From Permianibacter aggregans (GTDB lineage: Bacteria; Pseudomonadota; Gammaproteobacteria; Enterobacterales; Permianibacteraceae), in contig NZ_CP037953.1 of the NCBI RefSeq assembly GCF_009756665.1, positions 1,054,001 through 1,118,000 on the forward strand: a stretch of 64,000 bases of DNA, given 5' to 3'. Below the pieces are notes generated by a model. The model made no database searches and was not told the DNA's origin. It saw only the letters and a list, made by a program, of their open reading frames with translations. Numbering within the stretch: the first letter of the stretch is position 1; the number at the start of each line of letters is the position of its first letter. The position numbers were made by a program, and so were the translations under genes. Of this stretch, positions 1 through 9,693 are shown in pieces.

Positions 1-32
1 ATTTATTGCCCGCTTCCTTCCGGAAAACAGAC

Positions 33-347
33 ATGAACCGCCCAAAATCCGCGCAATCCATCGCCGGTTTGTTAGACCGTCCAGACGGTCCGTTAAAGGC
101 CCTTTTGGACCGTATGGCCCAGTTCGAGGCGCTAGACCATACCCTAGCGGCGGTACTTCCTGCAAGCCTGAAGGGTCAAGTCCGGGTTACCGGCATCGCA
201 TCGAACCAACTGGAACTGACCGCCGCCCAAGCCGCTTCCGCCACCCGGCTGCGCTATATGGAGCCGCAACTACTGGCCGCACTCAGCAGCACAGGTTATG
301 CCCATATCAAGGAAATCAAAGTCAGAATCAGCGCCAATAACGGCTAA
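33..347 (+). CDS. dciA: DciA-type DUF721 protein
   Basis: This is a short DUF721 protein of about 104 residues, of the kind that helps load the replicative helicase DnaB in bacteria lacking DnaC. The N-terminal MNRPKSAQSIAGLLD stretch followed by a small alpha/beta domain (around residues 35-100) fits the family. I chose the ATG at 33; an in-frame TTG at 6 is possible, and the window edge hides anything further upstream. It faces lpxC across a shared terminator, the usual gammaproteobacterial position beside the dcw cluster. Helicase loading is known for the family and not visible in the sequence. Confidence 0.75.
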   Translation: MNRPKSAQSIAGLLDRPDGPLKALLDRMAQFEALDHTLAAVLPASLKGQVRVTGIASNQLELTAAQAASATRLRYMEPQLLAALSSTGYAHIKEIKVRISANNG

Positions 348-407
348 AGTTTAGTCGCTTTCGGTATCTGGATACTTCGGCAATCGTCACAAATCCATAT
401 TCCCCAA

Positions 408-446
408 CAAAAGAAAACCCGCCTAATGGCGGGCTTTCTTTTTTAA
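408..446. terminator. Bidirectional terminator between dciA and lpxC
   Basis: The stem CCCGCC (418-423) and GGCGGG (428-433) encloses a TAAT loop, with an A-rich run before it and a T-rich run after it. It can therefore end both dciA (plus) and lpxC (minus) transcripts. Confidence 0.8.
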
Positions 447-454
447 ACGACTGC

Positions 455-1372
455 TTAAGCGGCATGCACCGGATTCAGCAGATAGGAAATCGGTGCTGTG
501 CTGTCCTGCTCTTCAAAGGTCACCAGTTCCCAAGCCTCCGCGTCGGCTTTCAGGGCACGCAACAGCTTGTTGTTCAGTGCGTGACCAGATTTGACGGCCG
601 TGAACGCGCCGATCAGGCTGTGGCCCATCAGGTACAGGTCGCCAATGGCATCGAGAATCTTGTGTTTGACGAACTCATCGTCGTAACGCAGACCATCACT
701 GTTAAGGATGCGGTACTCATCGAGCACGATGGCGTTGTCCATCGAACCGCCGAGCGCCAGGTTCTTCGAGCGCAGGTATTCGATGTCATTCATAAAGCCA
801 AAGGTACGGGCCCGACTGACTTCTTTGACGAACGAGGTCGAGCTCAAGTCGACCACGGCGCGCTGGGCGCTCTGGGCAAAAACCGGGTGCTTGAAATCAA
901 TGGTGAAATCAATTTTGAAGCCATCGAACGGCTCGAACACGGCCGACTTGTCGCCTTCGGTGACTTCAATGCGTTTCTTGATTTTGATGAAACGCTTCGG
1001 ACGGTTCTGCTCAACGATGCCCGCCGACTGAATCAGAAACACGAACGGGCCGGAGCTGCCATCCATGATCGGAATTTCCGGGGCACTGACATCTATATAG
1101 GCATTGTCGATACCGAGGCCGGCAATCGCAGCTAGTAGGTGTTCGACGGTGGAGATCCTGACGCCATCTTTGATCAAGCAGGTCGACATGGTTGTGTCGC
1201 CGACGTTTTCCGGCTCGGCAACAATCTCGACGACCGGGTTCAGATCGACCCGGCGGAAAATGATGCCGGCATCAGCAGGCGCAGGACGCAAGGTCAGCAT
1301 CACTTTTTCACCGCTGTGCAAACCGACGCCAGTGGCGCGGATGGCGGTGCGCAGTGTTCGCTGTTTAATCAT
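455..1372 (-). CDS. lpxC: UDP-3-O-acyl-GlcNAc deacetylase LpxC
   Basis: LpxC removes the N-acetyl group from UDP-3-O-acyl-GlcNAc, the committed zinc-dependent step of lipid A synthesis in the cytoplasm. The 305-residue length is typical. The metal ligands are visible as the STVEHLL histidine near residue 78 and the HKILD histidine and aspartate near 238-242. The SGHALNN histidine near 265 is the catalytic base. The reading frame stays open 47 codons further upstream, but MIKQRTLR is the conserved start. It sits last in the dcw cluster, after ftsZ, separated by a 380-base gap that carries its own likely promoter. Confidence 0.97.
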   Translation of the reverse strand: MIKQRTLRTAIRATGVGLHSGEKVMLTLRPAPADAGIIFRRVDLNPVVEIVAEPENVGDTTMSTCLIKDGVRISTVEHLLAAIAGLGIDNAYIDVSAPEIPIMDGSSGPFVFLIQSAGIVEQNRPKRFIKIKKRIEVTEGDKSAVFEPFDGFKIDFTIDFKHPVFAQSAQRAVVDLSSTSFVKEVSRARTFGFMNDIEYLRSKNLALGGSMDNAIVLDEYRILNSDGLRYDDEFVKHKILDAIGDLYLMGHSLIGAFTAVKSGHALNNKLLRALKADAEAWELVTFEEQDSTAPISYLLNPVHAA

Positions 1373-1752
1373 GTGAAAGACTCCTGATGCGGCCCGAAAC
1401 CTTGGGCTGCGGTAAACCTGTGGAGTTCCATACCGAGCTCCCCGAAGCGGGGATGTCCTGCACTTCGGGTAACAGATGTACCAGAAGTGGTCAAAAGGTG
1501 TGCAATTAGGCACTCATCTGGCCAGCAAGTCAAGCCTGTAGGCCTTGCCAGCCGGCAATCATCGCGATAATTGCGGCTTATTACCGATTTATTAAACCGT
1601 GTCATTTGAAGCCGACACGCCGTCATTCCCCCGGCAAAGGGGGTAGCCAGAAAAACAACGGCGCGTCGATACCTCATAGCAAACCCAACTTCAGCAAACC
1701 AGGTTCGCCAAACCAGCGGGCTCAGCGACCTTTCTATACGAGTGCCGAGATT
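1373..1752. other. lpxC-ftsZ intergenic region
   Basis: No gene was recognised in this 380-base gap. It holds the likely lpxC promoter (listed separately) and a CCCCC/GGGGG hairpin at 1628-1643 with no T-run, so I do not call it a terminator. The mRNA leader of lpxC would be roughly 120 bases. Confidence 0.6.
1505..1533 (-). promoter_or_regulatory. Likely sigma-70 promoter of lpxC
   Basis: On the minus strand TTGACT (1528-1533) is followed after exactly 17 bases by CCTAAT (1505-1510). This fits a housekeeping promoter that lets lpxC be expressed apart from ftsZ. Confidence 0.55.
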
Positions 1753-2907
1753 TCAGTCCGCCTGCTTACGCAGAAAGGCCGGGATATCCAGGTACTCCAA
1801 GTCGCTGCCGGCAACCATTTTGGTGACCGGGGTTTGCGGGTTATTGCGGATAATCGCCGGGCGGTCGAGTTGACCATAGTCCGGACGGCCGTCGGTTTGA
1901 CGTGGCGGCACTACCGCCCGGACCGAAGGCTTTTCCTCGGTTTGCGTACGTCCCAAGCCAGTGGCTACTACCGTTACGCGCATTTCGTCACCAAGGTTGT
2001 TGTCCATCGCGGTACCGATTTTTACCGAGGCATCGGCAGCGGCAAACGATTCCAGCACCTTGCCGACTTCCTCGTACTCGTCGATCAACATGTCTTCGCT
2101 TGCCGTGATGTTGACCAGAATGCCACGGGCACCAGCCAGGTTGACGTCTTCCAACAGTGGGCTGCGAACCGCCAGCTCTGCGGCGCGACGAGCGCGACCT
2201 TCGCCCGAAGAAATACCGGAACCCATCATCGCCATGCCCTGCTCGCTCATGACGGTACGCACGTCGGCGAAGTCGGTACCGATAAAACCCGGACGGGTAA
2301 TCAAGTCGGCGATACCCTGCACGGCACCACGCAACACCGCATCGGCGTTACGGAACGCTTCGGTCATTTTTGCGCCACCATACACCTGCAGCACTTTGTC
2401 GTTCGGAATGACGATCAACGAATCAACGGCTTTGCGCAATTCGGTGATACCGCACTCGGCCACCTGGGTACGCTTGTTCATTTCGAACTTGAACGGACGA
2501 GTGACAATCGCGACGGTCAAGATGCCCATGTCTTTGGCAATCTGGGCAACGATCGGTGCGGCACCAGTGCCGGTACCACCACCCATGCCGGCCGTGATGA
2601 ACACCATGTCAGCGCCTTCCAGCACTTCCTGGATGTGCGACTTTTCTTCCAGCGCCGCCTGCTTGCCGATTTCCGGATTCGAGCCAGCGCCCAAACCCTT
2701 GGTCAGATTGCTGCCGAGCTGCACCGTGGTTCGTGCCTTCGACAATTTCAGCGCTTTCGCGTCGGTGTTTGCCGCGATGAAATCGACGCCTTCAATATTG
2801 GCATCGACCATGTGATTGATGGCGTTACCGCCACCACCGCCAACGCCGATGACTTTGATCACCGCGTTGTCGTTCGCGTTGTCCAAAAACTCAAATGTTA
2901 AAGCCAT
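1753..2907 (-). CDS. ftsZ: Cell division GTPase FtsZ
   Basis: FtsZ is the tubulin-like GTPase that polymerises into the cytokinetic ring at midcell. The 384 residues show the glycine-rich nucleotide loop near 21-27 and the tubulin signature GGGTGTG at 109-115. The T7-loop region (DFADVRT) and the variable linker follow. The C-terminal peptide (LEYLDIPAFLRKQAD) binds FtsA and ZipA. It lies 90 bases after ftsA at the promoter-distal end of the dcw cluster; weak extra promoters may lie inside upstream genes but I could not place one. Confidence 0.98.
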   Translation of the reverse strand: MALTFEFLDNANDNAVIKVIGVGGGGGNAINHMVDANIEGVDFIAANTDAKALKLSKARTTVQLGSNLTKGLGAGSNPEIGKQAALEEKSHIQEVLEGADMVFITAGMGGGTGTGAAPIVAQIAKDMGILTVAIVTRPFKFEMNKRTQVAECGITELRKAVDSLIVIPNDKVLQVYGGAKMTEAFRNADAVLRGAVQGIADLITRPGFIGTDFADVRTVMSEQGMAMMGSGISSGEGRARRAAELAVRSPLLEDVNLAGARGILVNITASEDMLIDEYEEVGKVLESFAAADASVKIGTAMDNNLGDEMRVTVVATGLGRTQTEEKPSVRAVVPPRQTDGRPDYGQLDRPAIIRNNPQTPVTKMVAGSDLEYLDIPAFLRKQAD

Positions 2908-2996
2908 GTGTGTTACCCCCTTTTGTTATGCCTGCTACGCAGGCTTCACTGCTATCGAAGGACTCCGTAAAGCGCCTTCCATATCCGTTAAAAAAA

Positions 2997-4235
2997 TCAA
3001 AAACCGCCAAACCACTTCTTCACTTTGCCGAAGAAGTTGCCAACACTTTCATCAATACTGTGATTACCACCGATATGGGCATTGCCAGCATGTTGCTTGC
3101 CATACAGCAACAAACCGACGCCAGTGGCGTGAATCGGATTACGCACGACATCGACCAATCCTTGCACGTACTGCGGCACCCCCAAACGCACCGGCACATG
3201 GAAGACCTCTTCAGCCAATTCAATAACGCCCTGCACTTTCGCCGCGCCACCGGTCAGCACAATGCCGGCGGCGATCAGTTCTTCAAAACCGCTGCGACGC
3301 AGTTCTGCCTGCACCAACTGGAACAACTCTTCATAGCGCTGCTCGACGACATCAGCGAGGATCTGGCGCGACATCCGGCGTGGTTCCCGATCGCCCATGC
3401 CCGGCACTTCGATGGTGTCGTCAAGCGCCGTTAACTGTTTCAACGCGCAGGCATATTTGATCTTGATGTCTTCGGCGTACTGAGTCGGTGTACGCAGGGC
3501 CACGGCGATGTCATTGGTTACTTGGTCGCCAGCAATCGGAATGACGTGGGTGTGGCGAATTGCACCCTGGGTGAAGATGGCGATATCAGTCGTGCCACCA
3601 CCGATATCGATCAGGCAAACGCCCAGCTCTTTTTCATCTTCGGTCAACACCGCGTAACTGGAGGCGACTTGTTCAAGAATGATTTCGTCAACTTCGAGGC
3701 CACAGCGGCGCACGCATTTGACAATGTTCTGGGCGGAACTGACGGCACCGGTAACAATATGCACTTTCGCTTCCAAACGCACACCGGACATGCCAATCGG
3801 CTCACGAATACCTTCCTGGTTGTCGATAATAAATTCTTGCGGCAGCACATGCAGAATGCGCTGATCAGCCGGAATCGCCACGGCACGTGCAGCATCGATG
3901 ACGCGATTCACGTCTTCTTGTGTTACTTCAGTATCGCGAATCGCGACAATGCCGTGTGAATTAAGGCTACGCACATGTGAACCAGCAATGCCGGCGTAGA
4001 CTGAATGGATCTGACAACCAGCCATCAATTCAGCCTCTTCCACGGCGCGCTGAATCGACTGTACTGTCGACTCGATATTGACGACAACACCTTTCTTCAA
4101 ACCACGCGAAGGGTGCGAGCCGATACCGATGATATCGACATCACCATCCGGCGTAATTTCCCCGACGATCGCCACCACTTTCGAAGTGCCGATATCCAAA
4201 CCGACGATGAGTTTTTTCTCAGTATTCTTAGCCAT
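2997..4235 (-). CDS. ftsA: Cell division protein FtsA
   Basis: FtsA is the actin-like ATPase that tethers FtsZ filaments to the inner membrane. The phosphate loops LDIGTSKV and LIDIGGGTTD and the adenosine motif GIVLTGGAA are visible. The C-terminal amphipathic helix (FFGKVKKWFGGF) is the membrane anchor. I chose MAKNTEKK because GAGGA lies six bases upstream. Two earlier ATGs (4250 and 4247) overlap the ftsQ stop and could be used through translational coupling. Confidence 0.96.
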   Translation of the reverse strand: MAKNTEKKLIVGLDIGTSKVVAIVGEITPDGDVDIIGIGSHPSRGLKKGVVVNIESTVQSIQRAVEEAELMAGCQIHSVYAGIAGSHVRSLNSHGIVAIRDTEVTQEDVNRVIDAARAVAIPADQRILHVLPQEFIIDNQEGIREPIGMSGVRLEAKVHIVTGAVSSAQNIVKCVRRCGLEVDEIILEQVASSYAVLTEDEKELGVCLIDIGGGTTDIAIFTQGAIRHTHVIPIAGDQVTNDIAVALRTPTQYAEDIKIKYACALKQLTALDDTIEVPGMGDREPRRMSRQILADVVEQRYEELFQLVQAELRRSGFEELIAAGIVLTGGAAKVQGVIELAEEVFHVPVRLGVPQYVQGLVDVVRNPIHATGVGLLLYGKQHAGNAHIGGNHSIDESVGNFFGKVKKWFGGF

Positions 4236-4246
4236 GCTTTTCCTCA

Positions 4247-5026
4247 TCATAATCCCGCCGTCTTCGGCGCTTTTTCCGTGTCTTTGTCCGGCCAGGCCAC
4301 GGCAAAACCGGTGTCGTAACGCAAGTCCACATAAAGCGGTAATTGGCCTTCGCTGCTCAAGCCTGGAAACAAGCTGACAAAACGCTCCAGACGCGGTTGC
4401 CAGTCGTTACGGCCAAACATCAACGCTACGCCATTATTCAATTGCAAGCTCAAGGCACCACGGGCATTCAGCGTTAGCACCGCGACACTCAAACCCACTG
4501 GTTGCAAGGCTTTGTTGGCATGGCCATATTCCTGTTGTGCCAAGTGCAGGTTGCCGATATCGGTTTGCAGCTGCGGCAGGTGGGCAAACGCCGCAACATT
4601 CCTCGGCATAAACGCTTCACCTTCGGCGTCAACCAGCGCGTTGTCGTTCAAACGCAGCCACGGCTCTCGCTCGACAATGCTGACCACCAACTCGCCCGGA
4701 AACTGGCGACGCAACTCCACTGAACGAATCCACGGCAACATCGCCACCTTGTCGGTCAACGCCGGCATATCGACATCAGCCAAGGTTTGTCCGTTTTTTA
4801 CGGACAACACCTCAAGAATTTCGCTGACCGTTACTTGCCGCAGCTCGCCAACAATGCGCACGCGCTGCATTTGCCATTCGTCTTGTTTGGCAAATTCCAC
4901 TTGCATCCAGTTGACCGCGACGGTCGCGCCAATCAGCAACAGCAGTGCGCCCGCCAGCGGCAGGATGCGACGTAGTCGCTCCAGCATGCTCGGTGCATCC
5001 GCTTGTTTGCGCGTGGCGTGAGACAT
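4247..5026 (-). CDS. ftsQ: Cell division protein FtsQ
   Basis: FtsQ is a bitopic inner-membrane protein that recruits FtsB and FtsL to the divisome. The 259 residues have a short cytoplasmic tail, one transmembrane helix near 20-40 (AGALLLLIGATVAVNW), a POTRA domain (RVRIVGELRQVTVSEIL onward) and a periplasmic beta domain. AAGGA precedes the ATG. It follows ddlB by 14 bases. Confidence 0.95.
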   Translation of the reverse strand: MSHATRKQADAPSMLERLRRILPLAGALLLLIGATVAVNWMQVEFAKQDEWQMQRVRIVGELRQVTVSEILEVLSVKNGQTLADVDMPALTDKVAMLPWIRSVELRRQFPGELVVSIVEREPWLRLNDNALVDAEGEAFMPRNVAAFAHLPQLQTDIGNLHLAQQEYGHANKALQPVGLSVAVLTLNARGALSLQLNNGVALMFGRNDWQPRLERFVSLFPGLSSEGQLPLYVDLRYDTGFAVAWPDKDTEKAPKTAGL

Positions 5027-5040
5027 GGCCGTTCTGTTCC

Positions 5041-5985
5041 TTACATCGCTGACTGCAAAATTCGCAGGCAGAGCTCTTCAAAACTCATGCCGGCAACTTT
5101 TGCTGCCTTAGGCACCAGACTGGTTTCGGTCATGCCCGGTACCGTGTTCACTTCCAATACAAAAAATTCCTTGCTGGCTTCGTCGCGCATGACATCAACG
5201 CGGCTCCAGCCCTTGCAGCCAAGCGAGTCATACGCCCACTTCGCCAGTTCGCGCAGCTGCTGTTCATCGCGTTCATCCAAACCGCTGGGGCAGTTATAGA
5301 TCGTCGTCGTGCTGTGATACTTCGCTTGGTAATCGTAAAAATCGCGCGGCGTTGACATCGAGATGCTCGGCAGCACTTCATCGCCAACGATGCCAACGGT
5401 AAATTCCGGGCCACGAATAAACCGCTCGACGATCACCGTGCGATCAAATTCGGTCGCGGCGGTAACCGCGTTGCGTAAGCCTTCAATCGAATCGACTTTG
5501 GCCATGCCGACGCTGGAACCTTCGTTTGACGGTTTGACCATGACAATCGGACCAAGGCGGGCAAAAATCGCGCGCGCACCCTGCTCGCTTTCGACCATAT
5601 CAGCTGACACCACCTGAAAATTTGGCGTCGGTAAACCAATGCCCATCCATAATTGTTTGCTGCGCATCTTGTCCATCGCCAACGCCGAGGCAGCAACACC
5701 GGAACCAGTACACGGGATGCCGAGCAATTGCAGCGCGCCTTGTACTTGCCCATCTTCGCCGCCACGACCATGCATCGCGTTCCACACCCGGGCGAAACCT
5801 TGCGATTTCAGCGTCAGCAGAAAATCACCAATGCCATCAACACCATGCGCATCAACGCCGCTGCGCTGTAGTGCCTCAAGCACGGCCTTGCCGCTGCGCA
5901 GCGACACTTCGCGCTCGGAAGATCTGCCGCCAAATAGCACGGCGACTTTGCCAAATGTTCTTACATCCGGAAGCGATGAACGCAT
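5041..5985 (-). CDS. ddlB: D-alanine--D-alanine ligase
   Basis: Ddl joins two D-alanines with ATP to give the dipeptide that MurF adds to the stem peptide. The ATP-grasp fold is shown by VLFGGRSSEREVS at the start, MVKPSNEGSSVG in the middle and VLEVNTVPGMTETSL near the end. The start could be the GTG at 5988, overlapping the murC stop, or the next codon ATG at 5985; GGAG lies upstream of both. Length (about 314) is normal. Confidence 0.96.
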   Translation of the reverse strand: MRSSLPDVRTFGKVAVLFGGRSSEREVSLRSGKAVLEALQRSGVDAHGVDGIGDFLLTLKSQGFARVWNAMHGRGGEDGQVQGALQLLGIPCTGSGVAASALAMDKMRSKQLWMGIGLPTPNFQVVSADMVESEQGARAIFARLGPIVMVKPSNEGSSVGMAKVDSIEGLRNAVTAATEFDRTVIVERFIRGPEFTVGIVGDEVLPSISMSTPRDFYDYQAKYHSTTTIYNCPSGLDERDEQQLRELAKWAYDSLGCKGWSRVDVMRDEASKEFFVLEVNTVPGMTETSLVPKAAKVAGMSFEELCLRILQSAM

Positions 5986-7430
5986 CACGAGTCACTCCAT
6001 TGCGTCTGCAACGCGGTAAAATTCAAATTCGATTGCGCCAGTTGCCGGCTGATGCCACCAATATCGCCAGCACCCTGGGTCAACAGCAAATCACCGTCAC
6101 GCAGCACATTCTTCAACACCTCCGGCAACTGCGATTTGTGCTCAACAAAAATCGGGTCGAGCTTGCCGCGGGCACGAATCGTCCGGCACAGCGAACGACT
6201 GTCGGCGCCAGCAATCGGTGTTTCACCGGCGCTGTAAACATCCATCATGACGAGTGCATCGACATCGGACAGCACCGAGGCAAAGTCTTCGTACAAATCA
6301 CGAGTCCGGGTATAACGGTGCGGTTGATACACCATGACCAAGCGACGCTCTGGCCAGTTGGCGCGAATGGCTTTGATGACGGCATCGACTTCACGCGGGT
6401 GATGACCGTAATCATCAACGAGCCATACTTTTCCTTGCTCGATGGCGAAATCACCTAGCGACTGAAAGCGGCGACCAACGCCGTTGAAATGCGCCAGTGC
6501 TCGCACAATCGCTTCGTCTTCGACACCTTCTTCGGTCGCCACGGCAATCGCCGCCAAGGCGTTCAGCACATTGTGGCGACCAGGCAAACTCAAACTGACC
6601 GACAGCACCGGCTTGTCAGCGCGATGCACATCGAACTGGCTAACGCCACCGGCTTGACGCAAATTGCTGCCACGGACATCAGCATCATCGTCGAAACCGT
6701 AGGTGATCACCGGTCGGGTCACACGCGGGATGATTTCACGCACCGTTTCATCATCAGTGCACAGCACAGCCAGACCATAGAACGGCAGGTTGTGCAGAAA
6801 ATCGATGAACACATTTTTCAGCGTTTCGAAATCGCCTTTGTAGGTGTCCATGTGATCGGCATCGATATTGGTGACGACCGATACCATTGGTTGCAGATGC
6901 AGGAACGAGGCATCACTTTCATCCGCTTCGGCGACCAGATAACGGCTGTTGCCGAGTTTGGCATTGGTGCCAACCCGATTCAGCAAGCCGCCGATAACAA
7001 AGGTCGGGTCCATGCCACCTTCGGCCATGATCGAAGCGATCAAACTGGTTGTAGTCGTTTTGCCATGGGTGCCGGCGACCGCGATGCCATGGCGAAAGCG
7101 CATCAACTCGGCCAGCATTTCGGCACGCGGCACCACCGGAATACGCGCTTCGCGGGCGGCGTTCAACTCAACGTTATCTGGTTTGATCGCGGTCGAAACA
7201 ACGACGACATCGACGCCATCGATATGCTGCTTGTCGTGGCCTTTGAACACTTTCGCGCCAAAGTTTTTCAGACGCTGGGTCACCGAGTTTTCGCTCATGT
7301 CGGAGCCGGAAATCTGGTAACCCTGGTTCAGCAATACTTCGGCAATACCGCCCATACCAGCGCCACCTATGCCGATGAAATGGATGTGGCGAATGCGGCG
7401 CATTTCCGGAATATGATAAGTCTGGTTCAT
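5985..7430 (-). CDS. murC: UDP-MurNAc--L-alanine ligase MurC
   Basis: MurC adds the first amino acid, L-Ala, to UDP-MurNAc. The 481 residues show the nucleotide-binding GIGGAGM near 20 and the Mur ligase ATP loop GTHGKTTTT near 120-128. The conserved YGHHPREV segment lies in the C-terminal domain. I chose [10 protein letters not shown] because AAGGAGTG stands just upstream and the ATG follows the murG stop by two bases; a longer start would overlap murG. Confidence 0.97.
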   Translation of the reverse strand: MNQTYHIPEMRRIRHIHFIGIGGAGMGGIAEVLLNQGYQISGSDMSENSVTQRLKNFGAKVFKGHDKQHIDGVDVVVVSTAIKPDNVELNAAREARIPVVPRAEMLAELMRFRHGIAVAGTHGKTTTTSLIASIMAEGGMDPTFVIGGLLNRVGTNAKLGNSRYLVAEADESDASFLHLQPMVSVVTNIDADHMDTYKGDFETLKNVFIDFLHNLPFYGLAVLCTDDETVREIIPRVTRPVITYGFDDDADVRGSNLRQAGGVSQFDVHRADKPVLSVSLSLPGRHNVLNALAAIAVATEEGVEDEAIVRALAHFNGVGRRFQSLGDFAIEQGKVWLVDDYGHHPREVDAVIKAIRANWPERRLVMVYQPHRYTRTRDLYEDFASVLSDVDALVMMDVYSAGETPIAGADSRSLCRTIRARGKLDPIFVEHKSQLPEVLKNVLRDGDLLLTQGAGDIGGISRQLAQSNLNFTALQTQWSDS

Positions 7431-7432
7431 CG

Positions 7433-8512
7433 TTACACTCCTTGCGCCAACGCGACGCAAGCTTCAGCCACCTGCCGGCCGGCTAGCGGCTGTGCCAGGC
7501 TCGCGGCTTTCTGGGCCGCGGTATGCAACACCTCACGATCATTCAGCAAGATTTGCATGCGCTCGATTAATTTCGGTTTCAACTCCGCGCCCTGACGGAC
7601 AATCCACGACGCATCACGGTCAGCGAGATAACGCGCGTTGTGATACTGGTGGTCGTCAACGGCATGCGGATACGGCACAAAAATCGCTGGTTTGCCGGCC
7701 ATCGCCAACTCCGAAACGGTCAGCGCGCCGGCACGGCAAACGACGACATCGGCCCAGGCATAGGCGCTGGCCATGTCGTCGATAAATTCACTGATCTGCA
7801 CGCGCTTGATTTGTTCGCTGTCGAGCTGACGCAAATACAAATTCTGCGTTTTTTCCAAATGACCTTTACCAGTCTGATGCCAGACTTCAACCAGCGCTGA
7901 ACGCAACGCCGCGATCACTTCCGGCATCGTTTCATTCAAGGCAGCGGCACCACGGCTGCCGCCAACGACCAGCACCCGCAGCGATTCACGTGCTGGATTC
8001 GGTACCGATGCACTAATGGCTTTGCGCACCGGATTACCAACGACATCCACGTTCACATTGGCCGGGAAAGCTTCCGGAAACGCCGCCATCACTTTGTTGG
8101 CGAGTTTCGCCAGATAGCGATTGGTCATGCCGGCGATGGCATTTTGTTCGTGCAACAACAACGGTACGCCACTGAGTTTGGCAGCAATGCCACCAGGACC
8201 ACTGGCAAACCCGCCCATACCGAGCACCACATCGACTTGCGAGTTTTTGATCAAGCGACGTGCCAGCCACACACTTTTGACGATACGCCATGGTGCCAGT
8301 AACAACGTCAGCACCGACTTGCCGCGCAAACCGGTTACCGGCAGCAAATGCAGCTCGATGTTTTGCATTGGCACCAGGCGCTCTTCCATGCCGCCAATGC
8401 TGCCGAGCCAAACAATGCGCCAGCCTTGTTCACGCAACAAATCAGCAACGGCAATCGCCGGGAAAATATGCCCACCGGTACCACCAGCGGCAATCATCAG
8501 ACACTTGCTCAT
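7433..8512 (-). CDS. murG: Lipid II synthase MurG
   Basis: MurG transfers GlcNAc from UDP-GlcNAc to lipid I on the cytoplasmic face of the membrane, giving lipid II. The GT-B fold is marked by [12 protein letters not shown] at residues 8-19, [12 protein letters not shown] at the start of the second domain, and [16 protein letters not shown] overlap with the ftsW stop indicates translational coupling. Confidence 0.97.
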   Translation of the reverse strand: MSKCLMIAAGGTGGHIFPAIAVADLLREQGWRIVWLGSIGGMEERLVPMQNIELHLLPVTGLRGKSVLTLLLAPWRIVKSVWLARRLIKNSQVDVVLGMGGFASGPGGIAAKLSGVPLLLHEQNAIAGMTNRYLAKLANKVMAAFPEAFPANVNVDVVGNPVRKAISASVPNPARESLRVLVVGGSRGAAALNETMPEVIAALRSALVEVWHQTGKGHLEKTQNLYLRQLDSEQIKRVQISEFIDDMASAYAWADVVVCRAGALTVSELAMAGKPAIFVPYPHAVDDHQYHNARYLADRDASWIVRQGAELKPKLIERMQILLNDREVLHTAAQKAASLAQPLAGRQVAEACVALAQGV

Positions 8513-9693
8513 GCCTCGACCTCCTGACGTTTCGGAGGTGCGCTGCGCAAGCGACGCTCAAAATCAACGCGAACAACAAAAGCCATTGCCACCAGATTGA
8601 TGATGATGGCGTTACCGCCATAACTGATGAATGGCAGCGTCAAGCCTTTGGTCGGCAACGCACCGCTGGCGACACCGACGTTGATCATCGCTTGCAAGGC
8701 CATCCAGGTCGCGACGCCGGCGCAGGCATAAGACTGAAACGGCATTTCGGCTTTCAATGCGGCTTGCGAAATTTGCAGGATGCGCAGCACCAGAAAGGCG
8801 AATAAAGCCAGCACCAGCACGACGCCAAACAAACCAAACTCTTCAGCAACCACAGCGAACACGAAGTCGGTGTGCGCCTCCGGCAAGTACGCGAGTTTCT
8901 GCAGGCTATTGCCAAGCCCTTGACCAAACCATTCGCCGCGACCAAATGCGATTAGCGACTGGGTCAGCTGATAACCACTACCAAATGGATCAGCCCACGG
9001 ATCGAGGAAGGTTTTCAAGCGTTGCAAACGATAACTCGCCGACAGCGCGACAATGGCCAGCATCGCCACCGCAACCAGACACAGTGCAATAAACTGCCAG
9101 AGTTTGGCTCCGGCCAGGAACATCATCGTCAAGCAGGTCGCGACGATGACCACACTAGCGCCGTAATCCGGTTCCAGTAGCAACAGAAACGTCGCAAACC
9201 CGATGACCATCAGCGGCCGGATAAATCCTTCGAAACGAGTGCGCAGCAAATCATTACGGCGCTGCAAATAATCAGCGAGATAAATGATCACAAACAATTT
9301 GGCGAGTTCGGATACCTGCACGGTAAAACCGCCGAAACCCAACCAGCGTTTGGCACCATTGACTTCGCGGCCAAGCAGCAACACCAGCACCAGCAACACC
9401 AGGCAAGCCACCAGCATATGCATGGCCCATTGCTGCCAGGAATCGCTAGGCCGGCTCAGCACCACCGCAGACGCAACAAGCGCAAGACCCAAGTAAAACA
9501 AGTGACGATAAACCAACGAGAAACCGTTACCGGTACGCTCCAGTGCAAATGGCAGCGAACTCGATGTCACCATTAAAATGCCAAAGGCCAGCAGTAGCGT
9601 GATCGCAATCAACAGCGGTTTGTCGTACATCGCTTGATCGGCTTCTGCCGCTTTCGCAAACGGCGTACGCATCCATTGCAGCACGGCGTTCAT
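8509..9693 (-). CDS. ftsW: Septal peptidoglycan polymerase FtsW
   Basis: FtsW is the SEDS-family glycosyltransferase that polymerises lipid II at the septum together with FtsI. The 394 residues are mostly transmembrane helices. The SEDS signatures are visible as AKLFVIIYLADYL, the GSGYQLTQSLIAFGRGEWFGQGLG loop region and LPFISYGGNAI near the C-terminus. It overlaps both murD and murG by four bases. Confidence 0.96.
   Translation of the reverse strand: MNAVLQWMRTPFAKAAEADQAMYDKPLLIAITLLLAFGILMVTSSSLPFALERTGNGFSLVYRHLFYLGLALVASAVVLSRPSDSWQQWAMHMLVACLVLLVLVLLLGREVNGAKRWLGFGGFTVQVSELAKLFVIIYLADYLQRRNDLLRTRFEGFIRPLMVIGFATFLLLLEPDYGASVVIVATCLTMMFLAGAKLWQFIALCLVAVAMLAIVALSASYRLQRLKTFLDPWADPFGSGYQLTQSLIAFGRGEWFGQGLGNSLQKLAYLPEAHTDFVFAVVAEEFGLFGVVLVLALFAFLVLRILQISQAALKAEMPFQSYACAGVATWMALQAMINVGVASGALPTKGLTLPFISYGGNAIIINLVAMAFVVRVDFERRLRSAPPKRQEVEA

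Noticed and set aside
1628-1643. CCCCC/GGGGG hairpin after ftsZ
   Set aside because: It has no T-run on the ftsZ sense strand, so there is not enough to call a terminator.
1606-2901. Long plus-strand ORF of 431 codons opposite ftsZ
   Set aside because: It lies antisense to a clear FtsZ gene and its product is His/Arg/Thr-biased with no motif, as expected for a shadow of a GC-skewed gene.
6489-7595. Plus-strand ORF of 368 codons opposite murC
   Set aside because: It is antisense to intact murC and spans the murC-murG border; no ribosome site or domain supports it.
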